A stretch of DNA of 15,000 bases from Neocallimastix lanati (nom. inval.) (taxonomy: Eukaryota; Neocallimastigomycota; Neocallimastigomycetes; Neocallimastigales; Neocallimastigaceae). Within the stretch, counting starts at the first letter, position 1. Every line of letters starts with the position of its first letter. Under the pieces are notes generated by a model. That model saw only the letters and a program-made list of their open reading frames with translations, ran no database searches and was not told the DNA's origin. This document shows positions 1-8,289 of the stretch, in pieces. The translations under genes and the position numbers were made by a program. Location of the stretch: assembly GCA_016946835.1 (NCBI GenBank), contig JACVTC010000114.1, positions 457,501 through 472,500 of the forward strand. The letters are read 5' to 3'.

Positions 1-305
1 TAAATTTTGTTTTATTTTGTTTCTTATATAAAATTTATTTATTTATTAATATTAATTAATAAATAAATAACAGTATTTTATATATATATATATATATGAA
101 TATTTAAAACGTATAGTTTTTTTTTTTTTTTTTTTTTTTTTTTATATACAATTATATATAAATATATATATAATTAAAATATATTAAATATTTTATTAAT
201 TTATTTATTTTAATTTATTATTTATTTTAATTTATTATTTATTTTAATTATTTATTTTAATTTATTATTTATTTTAATTTATTATTTATTATTTATATTT
301 ATTAA
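1..305. repeat. AT-only simple-sequence DNA with tandem 17-mer and poly(T)
   Basis: This stretch is nearly pure A/T. It holds a TA dinucleotide run near 80-97, an uninterrupted run of 27 T at 117-143, and from about 205 to 295 a degenerate tandem repeat of the 17-mer TTTATTTTAATTTATTA. I see no gene here. Confidence 0.8.
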
Positions 306-430
306 CCTTGTTCCTCAAAAACTAATATGTAAGTATATGATTTTAAATATCTAAACATTGTTTGAAAATACGGAATCATAAGTAGCACATGTTGTGCCCA
401 ATTGTACCTTTTAATGAACTTTTTCTTGAA

Positions 431-716
431 CTAATCTATTAAATTCAGCTTGTTGTACGCTTGCAAAAGATAATTTGCAAAATCAGGACATAGAGTTGAA
501 CCAATAATCTTTGAACTGGCACTATTTGAAGTGCCCAATCCAGTTGTAGCACTATTTGTTCTACCAAGTATAGCACCAGGTCTGGCTCTATTGGCACCTA
601 CACCTGTAGCAGCACCTGTATTAGCTCCATTTACACCATCAACTCCTTTTTCCAACACAATTTACTTATGATAACGATGATATTACCAATAACAAAGCTT
701 TAGATATTTTCAACAT
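431..716 (-). pseudogene. Remnant of a small secreted-protein gene (unrecognised)
   Basis: Two pieces on the minus strand look like parts of one gene. The first (716 to 666) opens with ATG and encodes M-L-K-I-S-K-A-L-L-L-V-I-S-S-L-S, a typical signal-peptide start with a short basic N-terminus and a hydrophobic core, then hits TAA at 668-666. The second (about 663 to 431) has no ATG after its upstream stop. It encodes a Gly/Ala/Asn/Thr-rich stretch (GANTGAATGVGAN) ending in a more ordinary tail with one Cys (LCPDFANYLLQ). This segment is noticeably less AT-rich than its surroundings, as coding DNA here should be. The two frames differ and no GT-AG intron I could find joins them, so a decayed gene is the best reading. 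No family was recognised. An alternative is a last exon whose partner exon is elsewhere. Confidence 0.45.
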
Positions 717-904
717 TTTATTCTTTGATAATTACTTATTGTAAATTTTCATAATAAATATATGTTTATAGGTTTTTTTAATATCTATATATATTATATT
801 GAATAGTATATATTTATAAAAAGAAATAAAGGAAAAGTTAAAAGTCGAATATTGAAATTGGAAATATAAACAAATTCAAAATTCTTTTCCCATTTAATTT
901 TTTT
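717..904. other. AT-rich spacer, no gene seen
   Basis: AT-rich sequence upstream of the possible secreted-protein remnant on the minus strand. It contains short A/T runs but no recognisable element, and could include the old promoter of that gene. Confidence 0.5.
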
Positions 905-1203
<299 letters not shown>

Positions 1204-1518
1204 CATTTTATTATTTATATTTAAAAAAAAAAAATTCTTTTATAAATAAAAAAAAAAATTTTTTTGTTTTGTTATCAAATACTTATTTAAGCAATTTTAT
1301 ATACTCCATAAATATTATATTTTTATAAAATATCATTTTTTAAACATTTTGTAAATGATATTAAATATTTTAACAAAAATAAAGAAAAAAAATGATAAAA
1401 ACAAAAAAATGAAGTTTTAAATATGAAAACAAGAAAAAAACAAAACAAAAAGCAAAACAAAACAATTGTATTGTATTACTCTAAAAAAAAAAAAAATACA
1501 AATATATATAATATATTT

Positions 1519-1521
<3 letters not shown>
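1204..1521. other. A/T-rich DNA with poly(A) and poly(T) runs, no gene seen
   Basis: The stretch has runs of A (for example 1221-1233) and A-rich DNA around 1385-1495. The open frame that starts at 1423 on the plus strand is Lys/Asn/Phe homopolymer translation running into the poly(T) tract, so I do not call it a gene. Confidence 0.6.
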
Positions 1522-1561
<40 letters not shown>

Positions 1562-1745
1562 GTTTTAACCCCCACTCAAGGGCAATGGGGACTAATGAGA
1601 TAATCACAACACTTCCATATAGGCATATAATGTTAGTAATGGACGGCCCGTCTGAGTATTCAGTATTGGTGTTCTGACATACATACTTATTGATGTGAAT
1701 TTTTCGGGTACACTTTTTCTCGGAATGCTTCTTCGGTTCCTAACT
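1522..1745 (-). mobile_element. 3' end of a poly(A)-tailed retroelement (SINE or truncated LINE)
   Basis: On the minus strand a block of clearly higher GC content ends with TTGAGTGGGGGTTAAAACCAT followed at once by 37 A (the T run at 1522-1558 on the plus strand). A non-AT-rich unit ending in a long uninterrupted poly(A) tail, in the same orientation as the LINE downstream, is the hallmark of a target-primed retrotransposon copy that is 5'-truncated or a SINE. I see no convincing open reading frame or tRNA-like A/B boxes in it. Its 5' limit is uncertain: it could stop near 1745 or extend to about 1880 and include the 15-bp motif copies. The family was not recognised. It does not match the 3' end of the LINE at 2713 over any long stretch. 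Confidence 0.6.
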
Positions 1746-1763
1746 TCCTTTTGAAGGGGGGAA

Positions 1764-1838
1764 TTGCGTTTCGCCAAGTTGCATTTCCCCAGGTTAGATA
1801 TTTGAAAAAATTGGCGAAATCCAACTTGACCAAATGCT
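1764..1838. repeat. Four copies of a 15-bp motif arranged as tandem pairs in inverted orientation
   Basis: On the plus strand TTGCGTTTCGCCAAG (1764-1778) is followed directly by TTGCATTTCCCCAGG (1779-1793), a tandem pair with a period of 15. After an 17-base spacer the minus strand carries TTGGATTTCGCCAA (1824-1811), preceded by GCATTTGGTCAAG (1837-1825), again a tandem pair. The whole forms an imperfect inverted repeat that could fold as a hairpin. It may be part of a MITE-like element or of the retroelement ending at 1522. Confidence 0.7.
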
Positions 1839-1879
1839 CTACTTTCCTTTTGAAAAGTAAATATAACCTAACCCATTGA

Positions 1880-2087
1880 TATATGGTTTATATATTATGT
1901 GGCGTACTTAAATAAATTGTATATAGAAAGTGGCTTAAATTATATGAAATAAATAAATATTTAATATATAATAAAATAATTTAATGATATTTAACTTTTT
2001 TTTATTAAAATAATAATAAATATTTAAAAATATTCAATTTTAAAGATACGTTTTAATATTTTTTGTTAATATATATTAATAATGGAA
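1880..2087. other. AT-rich spacer, no gene seen
   Basis: Simple AT-rich DNA lies between the inverted motif cluster and the hairpin at 2088. No reading frame or repeat stands out. Confidence 0.6.
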
Positions 2088-2162
2088 GAGTTGCATTTCG
2101 TCAAATGGTGTATTATTAAAATGAAACTTTTTACTAATAAGGCACTTCACGAAATGCAACTC
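2088..2162. repeat. MITE-like hairpin with 14-bp perfect inverted arms
   Basis: GAGTTGCATTTCGT (2088-2101) is an exact reverse complement of ACGAAATGCAACTC (2149-2162), with 47 bases between. Beyond the perfect arms, AAATGGTG on the left and GGCACTTC on the right keep partial complementarity. The arms are copies of the same ~15-bp motif seen at 1764-1838. A non-autonomous hairpin element is the likely reading. The short plus-strand open frame starting at 2082 runs through it and looks accidental. Confidence 0.65.
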
Positions 2163-2375
2163 TCCCAATTATTTGTAATATTTAATTATAAAAATATATT
2201 TATAATATTATTTTTAATATTATTTATGCTTTATTTATTTAATAATCAATATTATTTCAATATTATTTTTAATATTAATTATTTTTTTTTTTTTAATATT
2301 TAAATATTTACTTTAAATTCATCAATATTATATTATAATTTATTTATTTATTTATTCATAATAATTTTCAATTGT

Positions 2376-2410
2376 AGAAATGCAGTATTTTGTGAAATAC
2401 AACTTTGCCC
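2376..2410 (-). repeat. Two further degenerate copies of the 15-bp motif
   Basis: Read on the minus strand, AGTTGTATTTCACAAA is followed by ACTGCATTTCTA. Both resemble TTGCATTTCGCCAAG and stand 17 bases apart. These are islands of mixed composition within pure A/T DNA, in the same neighbourhood as the better copies at 1764-1838 and 2088-2162. Confidence 0.45.
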
Positions 2411-2412
2411 TC

Positions 2413-2563
2413 AACAATAAAATAATATTTAATTTTAAAAATAGTTCTTATACTTTTTGTTAAAAATAGTATTTAATAATATTTAATTTTAAAGATATAA
2501 ATTATATTTATATTTTTTATTTATTAATAATTTATTCTTAGTCTTTATCTATTTCATTTTATA

Positions 2564-2607
<44 letters not shown>

Positions 2608-2710
2608 TTATTTTTCATTTTTTAATGGTTAAAAATAAAATATATTTATTTATTTATTATTTATTATTTATTTATTGTTTAATTATTTATTTATTGTTTA
2701 ATTATTTCTT

Positions 2711-2712
<2 letters not shown>
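2413..2712. repeat. AT-rich DNA with 39-T run and tandem 19-mer
   Basis: The region holds an uninterrupted 39-T run (2567-2605) and, around 2670-2710, two copies of a 19-mer of the form ATTGTTTAATTATTTATTT next to the LINE poly(A) tail. The A/T-only context makes a target-site duplication for the LINE impossible to recognise by eye. No gene seen. Confidence 0.6.
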
Positions 2713-2745
<33 letters not shown>

Positions 2746-2873
2746 CAGGGAAGAGAACAATTCCATAAATTTATTAATTTTATTATAAAAAATACATGTA
2801 GGTGAAAAGTACAATTGAAATTAAAAAATAAAAATAAAAGTTAAAAAATAAAAAATAAAAATGCTCAAAAATA

Positions 2874-4001
2874 CTATGAATTTCGGCAAGTTGTACTATG
2901 CGGGAATTTTCCCTTCCTAACAAATAAAAAAGTAATAAAACCTAGAAGTAACATCTTTAAATCAGATAGTGTGGTGTCCACTAAACTCTCCCCGGATTCA
3001 TCATTTAATGAACTACTAAGGCGAGATTCACCCTTCGTGGAAATAGATGATGATCCTGTATTATCATTATGCCTTATCAGTACGATGTCGATGCTCTTGG
3101 TTAAGTTTGGTATTTTAGAATACCTATCAAATAATAGCTCTAATGAACTACTTAATGATAGTTATTGCGCTAGTTAAGAAATTCCGACAAGCCCACAATT
3201 TTTGGAACAGGTAATTCAGATGAACCATTGAAAAGTAGTTCATTTAATTGTTTCTGTTCCACTCTATCGAAATGTAGCTTATTTAAAGCTAAAGTTCTAC
3301 CATGAAAGAATAAGTATATATAATGATTGATATAATCTTCAAAATTAGAAATAGAGTCATAGGAAGAAAGGGGATTAAATGCTCTAATCTTCCTAATGAA
3401 TAAAACATAAAGATCATCAATGAAATTTAAAGAATTCCATCTAAAAGATGCAAGAGCAATGCATTTAAAAATCCAATGTTCAAAAGAATGATTACCTTCG
3501 TCACAACAGGGGCATGTCTTGGGACAATCTTCTGAAACTCTACCCATTCTAATAGCAATAGTGGTATTGTATTTATAACCACAGCGTAAACGTATAATCC
3601 ACTAAAACCCAAAGTTGAATTAGGGAGACTTTAAGCTAAGCGTAAGTATAGCTTTATTATTTGAGAACTTGTTACTATTGTAGTTTTGACCTTTAATACC
3701 TTGAAATTTGGAAACTGATTTCCAGTAACGTTCTAAAATATCATCATATTTTACACATTTATATTTTTTGATTTTCTTGTTCAAAGTTCTAGATTCTTTA
3801 GTCTAGGAATAATAAGGCATTTTGGGAATAGATTTAATAAGATCCTTTATAATACAGTTTGATTTACTCCATTTTGTAAACGATTTAATCTGTAAGGCTG
3901 TGCAGATACCAGCAATAGGAGGGATGCTTAGATTTCGAGATAAAGCATAAGTACTCATAGTAGAATTATGTCTAATATAGTCGTTGTTTTCTGAATTTGT
4001 T
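2874..4001 (-). pseudogene. LINE C-terminal region with zf-RVT-like zinc finger
   Basis: After the RT thumb the element continues in shifted frames. One runs from about 4009, through IPPIAGICTALQIKSFTKWS, to TAG at 3805-3803. There are further breaks at 3622-3620 and 3604-3602, then a frame through RLRCGYKYNT into the 125-residue open segment 3547-3170. That segment contains the finger C-x2-C-x8-H-x4-C (Cys12, Cys15, His24, Cys29 of MGRVSED...), the zf-RVT type that ends many L1-like ORF2 proteins. After the stop at 3172-3170 another frame stays open for about 95 codons, from LSLSSSLELLFDRYSK to KFPHSTTCRNS, ending with TAG at 2876-2874. It is probably the true C-terminus. Confidence 0.8.
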
Positions 4002-5035
4002 TTACCATTTTTTAGAGAAGGAACCGATACACCAAAATAGATCAGTATTAATTAATGTTTGAATTCTAGCCGTTCTAGATTTGTTTGAACCAAGTAGAGG
4101 AGAATAATAAAATAACTTTACTAATAACAAAGGATTGAAGAACTTTTTTCTTGTATACAATAGAATAAGTTTATTTGAAAAGAAACGTGTAAATGAAAGA
4201 AGGGATTTTTTAACTTTAAAATGCATGTGAGATATAATGCGTTCTAATAAGAGATCATCTGAAAAAGGAATACCAAGATAAATATAACTAGAAATTTTTG
4301 GAATAGCGTTCATTCCTCAATAGAAGGTTGGATCACTATAATTTGGAGGAGATTGGAAGTTCATTGGTTTTATAACCATTGTTGCACATTTTTCAATACC
4401 AAAAGTCATTTCATTTAAGTTAGCCCTCTTATGTACCTTTTTTAATAATTTTTCTAAACTTTTGCACTCGGAGTAATGAGAACAACATCATCAGCAAAGA
4501 GTCCACCACAACACTTTTTTCTTCCAATACTAACACCATACTTTTCACAATCATTTAGCATATCATTGATGAATAAATTAAATAAGATTGGAGATAATGG
4601 ACAACCTTGACAAACACCTCTTTTAATAGGAAATTCATTTGATAACATTGAAGCAACTCGAGCATGTCTTTGGCAAATTTCTCTTACGGAAATGAATAAA
4701 TACATTCTTCACCGTTGCGAAAATCAAATTGTTCAGGTCTAATGAAATTGTGTGTAAGTGCGTAAGTAGATATTCTATCTGTTATAATTTTTGAAATGAT
4801 TTTCAGTCCAACATTAATGAGAGAAATACTTCGATAGTTACTACAATCTGATAGGTCACCTTTCTTAGGGATTGATACAATAGAAGCTGAGTTCCATTTC
4901 TTAGGAAAAGACACATTCCAAATTTTATTAAAAATCAATTTAAGATAATTTCCAGCGGCAGGATGTGTTTCTAGTAATTCTTCATTGCAAAATAGAGCTT
5001 TGTAGAATTCAATCGGGATACCATCGGGGCCCGGG
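4002..5035 (-). pseudogene. LINE reverse transcriptase domain, palm motif A deleted
   Basis: The polymerase would copy LINE RNA at the nicked target. Visible blocks in order are PDGIPIEFYK (about 5030), KKWNSASIVSIPKKG and NYRSISLINVGLKIISKI (4900-4790), EQFDFRNGEEC (about 4730), LFISVREICQR, then VASMLSNEFPIKRGVCQGCP (4660-4600), FADDVVLITP (4498-4470, motif C with its two catalytic Asp), MTFGIEKC (motif D region) and SSYIYLGIPFSDD (about 4280, block E/thumb start). Between EICQRH and ARVASM (about 4668-4660) a whole block is missing, and with it motif A (the F-x-D-x-x-K-A-Y-D type first catalytic Asp). Further damage includes frameshifts near 4700 and 4460, TGA at 4319-4317 and TAA at 4004-4002. 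RGVCQG has Cys where RGVRQG is usual, and EQFDFR has Asp where EQFGFR is usual; both fit C:G to T:A changes. Confidence 0.88.
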
Positions 5036-5806
5036 TGTTTTGTTGTTTTTCATTGATGAAATAGTATTTTTAATATCTTCAATCGTAATTAGACCGTTAA
5101 TATTCCAAGCAGAGGATCTAAGACTAATATTTCGTATAACATGATTCCAGTAGTTACAATTAAGGCTGTGACCTGAGGGGTCAGAAGCTAGATCATTATA
5201 ATATTCAGTCCATCTATCTAATTGCTTAGCAGAAGAGATAGTATCATGACCAAATTTAGATTTAATGCAAGTAAGTGAGGTAGATAAATAAGATGTTTTA
5301 ACCATTTTTTTTAAATATCTCCAACCATCTTTGAAATCTTTATTCAAAAAATAATTACCTATTTTTACTATATTAGCCTTATATCTATCAGAACGAAATT
5401 TACTCTTTGTTTTCTTAATTAATATGCAAAATTTTTCATACTTATCAAATTGTTCAAGGTAATTATCAACATTTTCACAGTTAGAGTAAGGCTTAATATT
5501 TCGGAATGCAATATGTTTTTCATGAGACAGTTTTTAAATGTAATAAGGACAATGAAAAGTAGAGCTCTTTAAATTTGTTGGAATAAAAGCCTTAATATCT
5601 TTCCTGATATTATTTGCTGTATTGATAAAATTTTTTACCATTTCATCAGCCGTAAGCGAATTGTAATGAGAATCGAGGTCATTTGCTAAGATTGAAAAAT
5701 AATTATGTGATAAAATATCTGAATTTTTTGATTTACAAATATGTATAGACCATTTAGAATCTTTAGCAGGCCTTATAAGGCCATCAGAAAGAACTTTGTT
5801 GCAAGA
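5036..5806 (-). pseudogene. LINE linker between endonuclease and reverse transcriptase
   Basis: The frame after the SDH motif reads on as an ordinary Lys/Asn-rich linker, broken by TAA at 5536-5534 (between CPYYI and KLSHEKH). It then passes through KFRSDRYKAN and DGWRYLKKMVK to the first RT block (SSMKNNKTPGP). The standard RT signature continues as PDGIPIEFYKALF only in another frame, because the run CCCGGGCCCC (5036-5025) is off by one base. A length change in that G/C run is the simplest explanation. Confidence 0.8.
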
Positions 5807-6582
5807 AAGTAAAATAGGTTTATGATCAGAATACCATAAAATGAAGTGTAAACCGAAGTCTTATTAATATGAATTGCCAAAACCTCATTATAGATAACAT
5901 GATCAATGCAAGATGATCTAGTACCTTTGGCATAGGTATAATGATTACCATATAAGGGAGCAATATACCAATTAGAAAAATTATTTGAAATGTATGTTTT
6001 GATCTTCTTTAATGACAAGTTAAAATCACCAACTAGGACAGCAGGAACATTTTTTCTATTGTGAAAACGTAACCATTGAGAAAGTTCATCAAAAGCAACT
6101 AGTCTTGCTTCCTTCCATTTGTTTTGAGGAAAGTAGATATTACCAATAGTACATTTTTGATTCCAGAAAGAAGTAATATTTACTGAAATGATATATTTGT
6201 ATAAAAATGTTTCTTGGAAGAATGAGCACGAAGAATAAACACCAATAAAGAGTCCTCTCATGCAGGGGGTTTTAGGATTAGCTCTAAGAAAAACTGAGTT
6301 GTAATTTGGAATTAATGGTGATGAAACATCTTTTGGAAGATATTTACTTTTTCCAGTTTCTTGTAAACAGATACATACAGGTTTAAAAATAGAGTTGAGG
6401 AATAAAATACTATCACGCTTTTCAGTATTCCAACCGTTAATATTCCAACTAACACAGAGATTAAAGAAAGAAGAATTTGAATTTAAATGGCTAGATAAAA
6501 AATCTTTTGCCATAGGATTAAGTTCAACATCAATGTTATTAGATTTTCTTGACTTATTCTTTTGTTTAAGTTTATTACACAA
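5773..6582 (-). pseudogene. LINE endonuclease domain (APE / exonuclease-endonuclease-phosphatase fold)
   Basis: This domain nicks target DNA to start target-primed reverse transcription. In the frame starting at 6582 the motifs appear in the order of the APE family: SWNINGW (residues 45-51, metal-site Asn), LQETGK (73-78, catalytic Glu), GDFNLS (185-190, catalytic Asp and Asn), and SSCIDHV (223-229, the S-x-I-D-x-V/I motif). The last essential motif, SDHKPILLS with the catalytic Asp-His pair, is also present, but in another frame just downstream (about 5833-5807), so a frameshift near 5840 separates it. The final residues of the 269-residue frame (from about residue 248) are therefore out-of-frame translation. 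Every catalytic residue survives, which suggests the lesion is young, or a sequencing length error in an otherwise intact domain. Confidence 0.9.
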
Positions 6583-6625
6583 GGTCCAGTTAACTTTAAC
6601 TGTTTCAGGAATTTTATCTCTTAAG

Positions 6626-6934
6626 TTAATTTAAAAGATCGAAAAAGTTGAGATCATTTGTGTGTTTATTAACCCTAATAATGAAGTATGAGCAATACCC
6701 TGGAGAAAAAAGTTTTTTAATATATGGAATAATTTCATAGTAGTTAGGGATCTTACTAATGACTTGAGCCATTAATTTGCTAGGGGACCAAGAATTAAGG
6801 TCATGGATAAAAATAAGGTTATAATTGTTCATATGATTACCGAAGCAGTAGAAATGGTAGAGTGTAGTATCAACTGAGTAAGAAGAACATCCATGTTTAG
6901 AGTTTGTTGAGAAAAGAACTGACTTAATTTCTAT
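6626..6934 (-). pseudogene. LINE N-terminal segment, RRM-like
   Basis: An open frame from 6934 to the TAA at 6628-6626 leads into the endonuclease segment after a frameshift. It has an internal Met at 6832 and a strand-like stretch NYNLIFIHDL, then a helix-like LMAQVISKI, then CSYFIIRVN. After the frame break it continues as LRDKIPETVKVNW. The beta-alpha-beta-beta-alpha-beta spacing resembles an RNA-recognition fold, as in the nucleic-acid-binding ORF1 proteins of many LINEs. That assignment is inference from pattern and position only. Here it seems to be fused or closely linked to ORF2. Any start codon further upstream cannot be placed. Confidence 0.45.
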
Positions 6935-6959
6935 TTAATGCAAATTGATTATAAGGATT

Positions 6960-7380
6960 GTATACCAAAGAATTATATATAAAATATTAACATTTAAGTT
7001 TACTGAATATAAAAGTTAATTGTTTCCTATAGAAAAATACAAATACAAAATAATGCTAAAGTAAAAAATACAATAGATTCATTACAATGATAATATGTAG
7101 AAACTACATGATATTATTAATTATATAACTCCAATGTTACTATATATCCAATTTAAAACAATATAAAACATCAGGTTCACTTTCTATAGTCTTCCAATAT
7201 TCCATATTTTCCCTCTTCGTACTAGAAGCCACTTAAGAAAGGATTAATCATCGATTTTCATCAGAATCACAGAAAACTGTGATTAGTATACCTGATATTG
7301 GCTATTCCTTTTCTATCAACCCTCCATGGACCTGGAAATATAGTCCATATCATTAAAAAAAAAAAATTAACCTTTTTATA
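6960..7380. other. Mixed-composition block upstream of the LINE, with small hairpins; no gene confirmed
   Basis: The block 7080-7350 is less A/T-pure than the DNA to its right and could be LINE 5' sequence or part of another element. It holds a perfect 8-bp stem with AAAA loop (AATCACAG 7265-7272 and CTGTGATT 7277-7284) and a short ATGGAC/GTCCAT inverted repeat at about 7327-7348. A 28-codon minus-strand frame (about 7355-7270, starting MIWTIFPGPWRVDRKG) is open but too short to call. Confidence 0.5.
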
Positions 7381-7381
7381 T

Positions 7382-7416
<35 letters not shown>

Positions 7417-7612
7417 TATACTATTATTTTAATTAATATTAAAAATGTGGTGAGTTAAATTACAAATTAAAATTAATTAAAATTTTACTTATAACCCACG
7501 TTCCGAAATGCATCACATCCCTTTTACTTTTACAATACATCAAAATAATTTTTTAAAAAAAAAATTATATATTGATTTTACTTTATTTTTAATTTTATTT
7601 TATTTCGCTTAT

Positions 7613-7665
<53 letters not shown>

Positions 7666-7701
7666 ATTTTTAAAATATCCTTTATTTCTCTCACTCTCAC
7701 T

Positions 7702-7732
<31 letters not shown>

Positions 7733-8042
7733 CTATAATTATTACATTCCTTTAATATAAATTTTAAAAGTTTTTACAATAAAAAAAAAAATATATATAT
7801 ATATATATATATTTCACTAAAATTAAAAATATAATTAAAAAAAAAAAAAAAAAAAAAAAAGAATAAAAGAATATTTCTATCATCTTTTTACCTATTATAT
7901 ATGCTTGAATTAATAATTAATATTATTATAGATTAATTTATGAAAAATATTAAGTAATAACTTTTATTATTATTATTATTATTATTATTATAAGATATAA
8001 GATAAATTTATTAGTTAATATTAATGAAACTCTCATTATTAC

Positions 8043-8082
<40 letters not shown>

Positions 8083-8160
8083 AATTTCTATCAATACTTT
8101 TCATTTATCTTTACCATAAAATTAATTATAAAAGTATAATTAAATGATTATTATCAATAC
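7381..8160. repeat. Simple-sequence block: (TTTA)n, long poly(T), (TA)n, (TTA)n and poly(A)
   Basis: In order this stretch holds a TTTA array (7380-7417), a 46-T run (7615-7660), a 29-T run (7704-7732), a TA run (7790-7812), a 24-A run (7837-7860), a TTA/ATT array (7962-7990) and a 38-A run (8044-8081). Lying just downstream of the membrane-protein gene, it must include that gene's 3' UTR. I see no gene. The small island near 7500-7525 contains CCGAAATGCATCAC, a weak match to the 15-bp motif of 1764-2410. Confidence 0.75.
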
Positions 8161-8289
8161 TTATTTATTATTGTTAGATTGAATATTACTAATAATTTCA
8201 TTATTACAAGACTAATTATTATTAATATTTTCATTATTATCATTACATTGAATAGTATTATTAATATTTTCATTATCAACACAAGATTA
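8161..8289 (-). other. In-frame continuation of the Asn-rich tail past two stops at expected Gln codons
   Basis: After the TAA at 8289-8287 the same frame goes on with the same repeat style (SCVDNENINNTIQCNDNNEN) to a TAG at 8214-8212, then on (SCNNEIISNIQSNNNK) to TAA at 8163-8161. Both internal stops sit where the preceding repeats have Gln in the pattern Ile/Asn-Gln-Ser-(Ser/Cys). CAA to TAA is a single C to T change. The tail therefore seems to have been longer, about 603 codons in all, and to have been shortened by nonsense changes. Translational readthrough or a sequence error are alternatives. Confidence 0.6.

Larger units (their letters stand above)
2713..6960 (-). mobile_element. Non-LTR retrotransposon (APE-type LINE, L1/Tad-like), dead copy
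   Basis: One minus-strand element carries, from 5' to 3', an RRM-like segment, an apurinic-type endonuclease, a reverse transcriptase, a Cys/His zinc finger, a short 3' UTR (2873-2743) and a poly(A) tail (30 A, the T run at 2713-2742). This order is that of the L1/Tad group of LINEs, which nick the target with APE and prime reverse transcription there. The copy is long but dead: the reading frame breaks at about 6626, 5840, 5535, 5030, 4700, 4460, 4318, 4003, 3804, 3621, 3603 and 3172, and one internal deletion removes part of the RT palm. Domain parts remain easy to recognise in three alternating frames, so decay is fairly recent. The 5' limit near 6960 is where coding-like sequence ends; the element may start further upstream or be 5'-truncated. 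Confidence 0.92.

Noticed and set aside
1423-1677. 84-codon plus-strand open frame
   Set aside because: It is Lys/Asn from an A-rich tract joined to poly-Phe from a 37-T run and then the antisense of a retroelement 3' end.
1700-1900. tRNA or tRNA-derived SINE head in the GC-richer block
   Set aside because: I could not find a paired acceptor, anticodon and T arm or convincing A and B boxes.
2082-2303. 73-codon plus-strand open frame
   Set aside because: It crosses the inverted-repeat hairpin and continues as Ile/Phe/Asn translation of A/T-only DNA.
2690-2712. Target-site duplication of the LINE
   Set aside because: Flanking DNA is A/T-only tandem repeat, so any short match to the 5' flank would be meaningless.
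2971-3177. 68-codon plus-strand open frame
   Set aside because: It is antisense to the C-terminal coding part of the LINE, whose sense frame reads naturally to TAG at 2874.
6395-6634. 79-codon plus-strand open frame
   Set aside because: Antisense of the LINE endonuclease segment, which carries recognisable catalytic motifs on the minus strand.
7508-7738. 76-codon plus-strand open frame
   Set aside because: Mostly poly-Phe from T runs.
8161-8289. Alternative genetic code with TAA/TAG read as Gln
   Set aside because: Other genes here end plausibly at TAA (DNAL1 end, right-end gene), and one LINE stop (TAG 3804) more likely replaces a Trp codon. Local mutation explains the data better.
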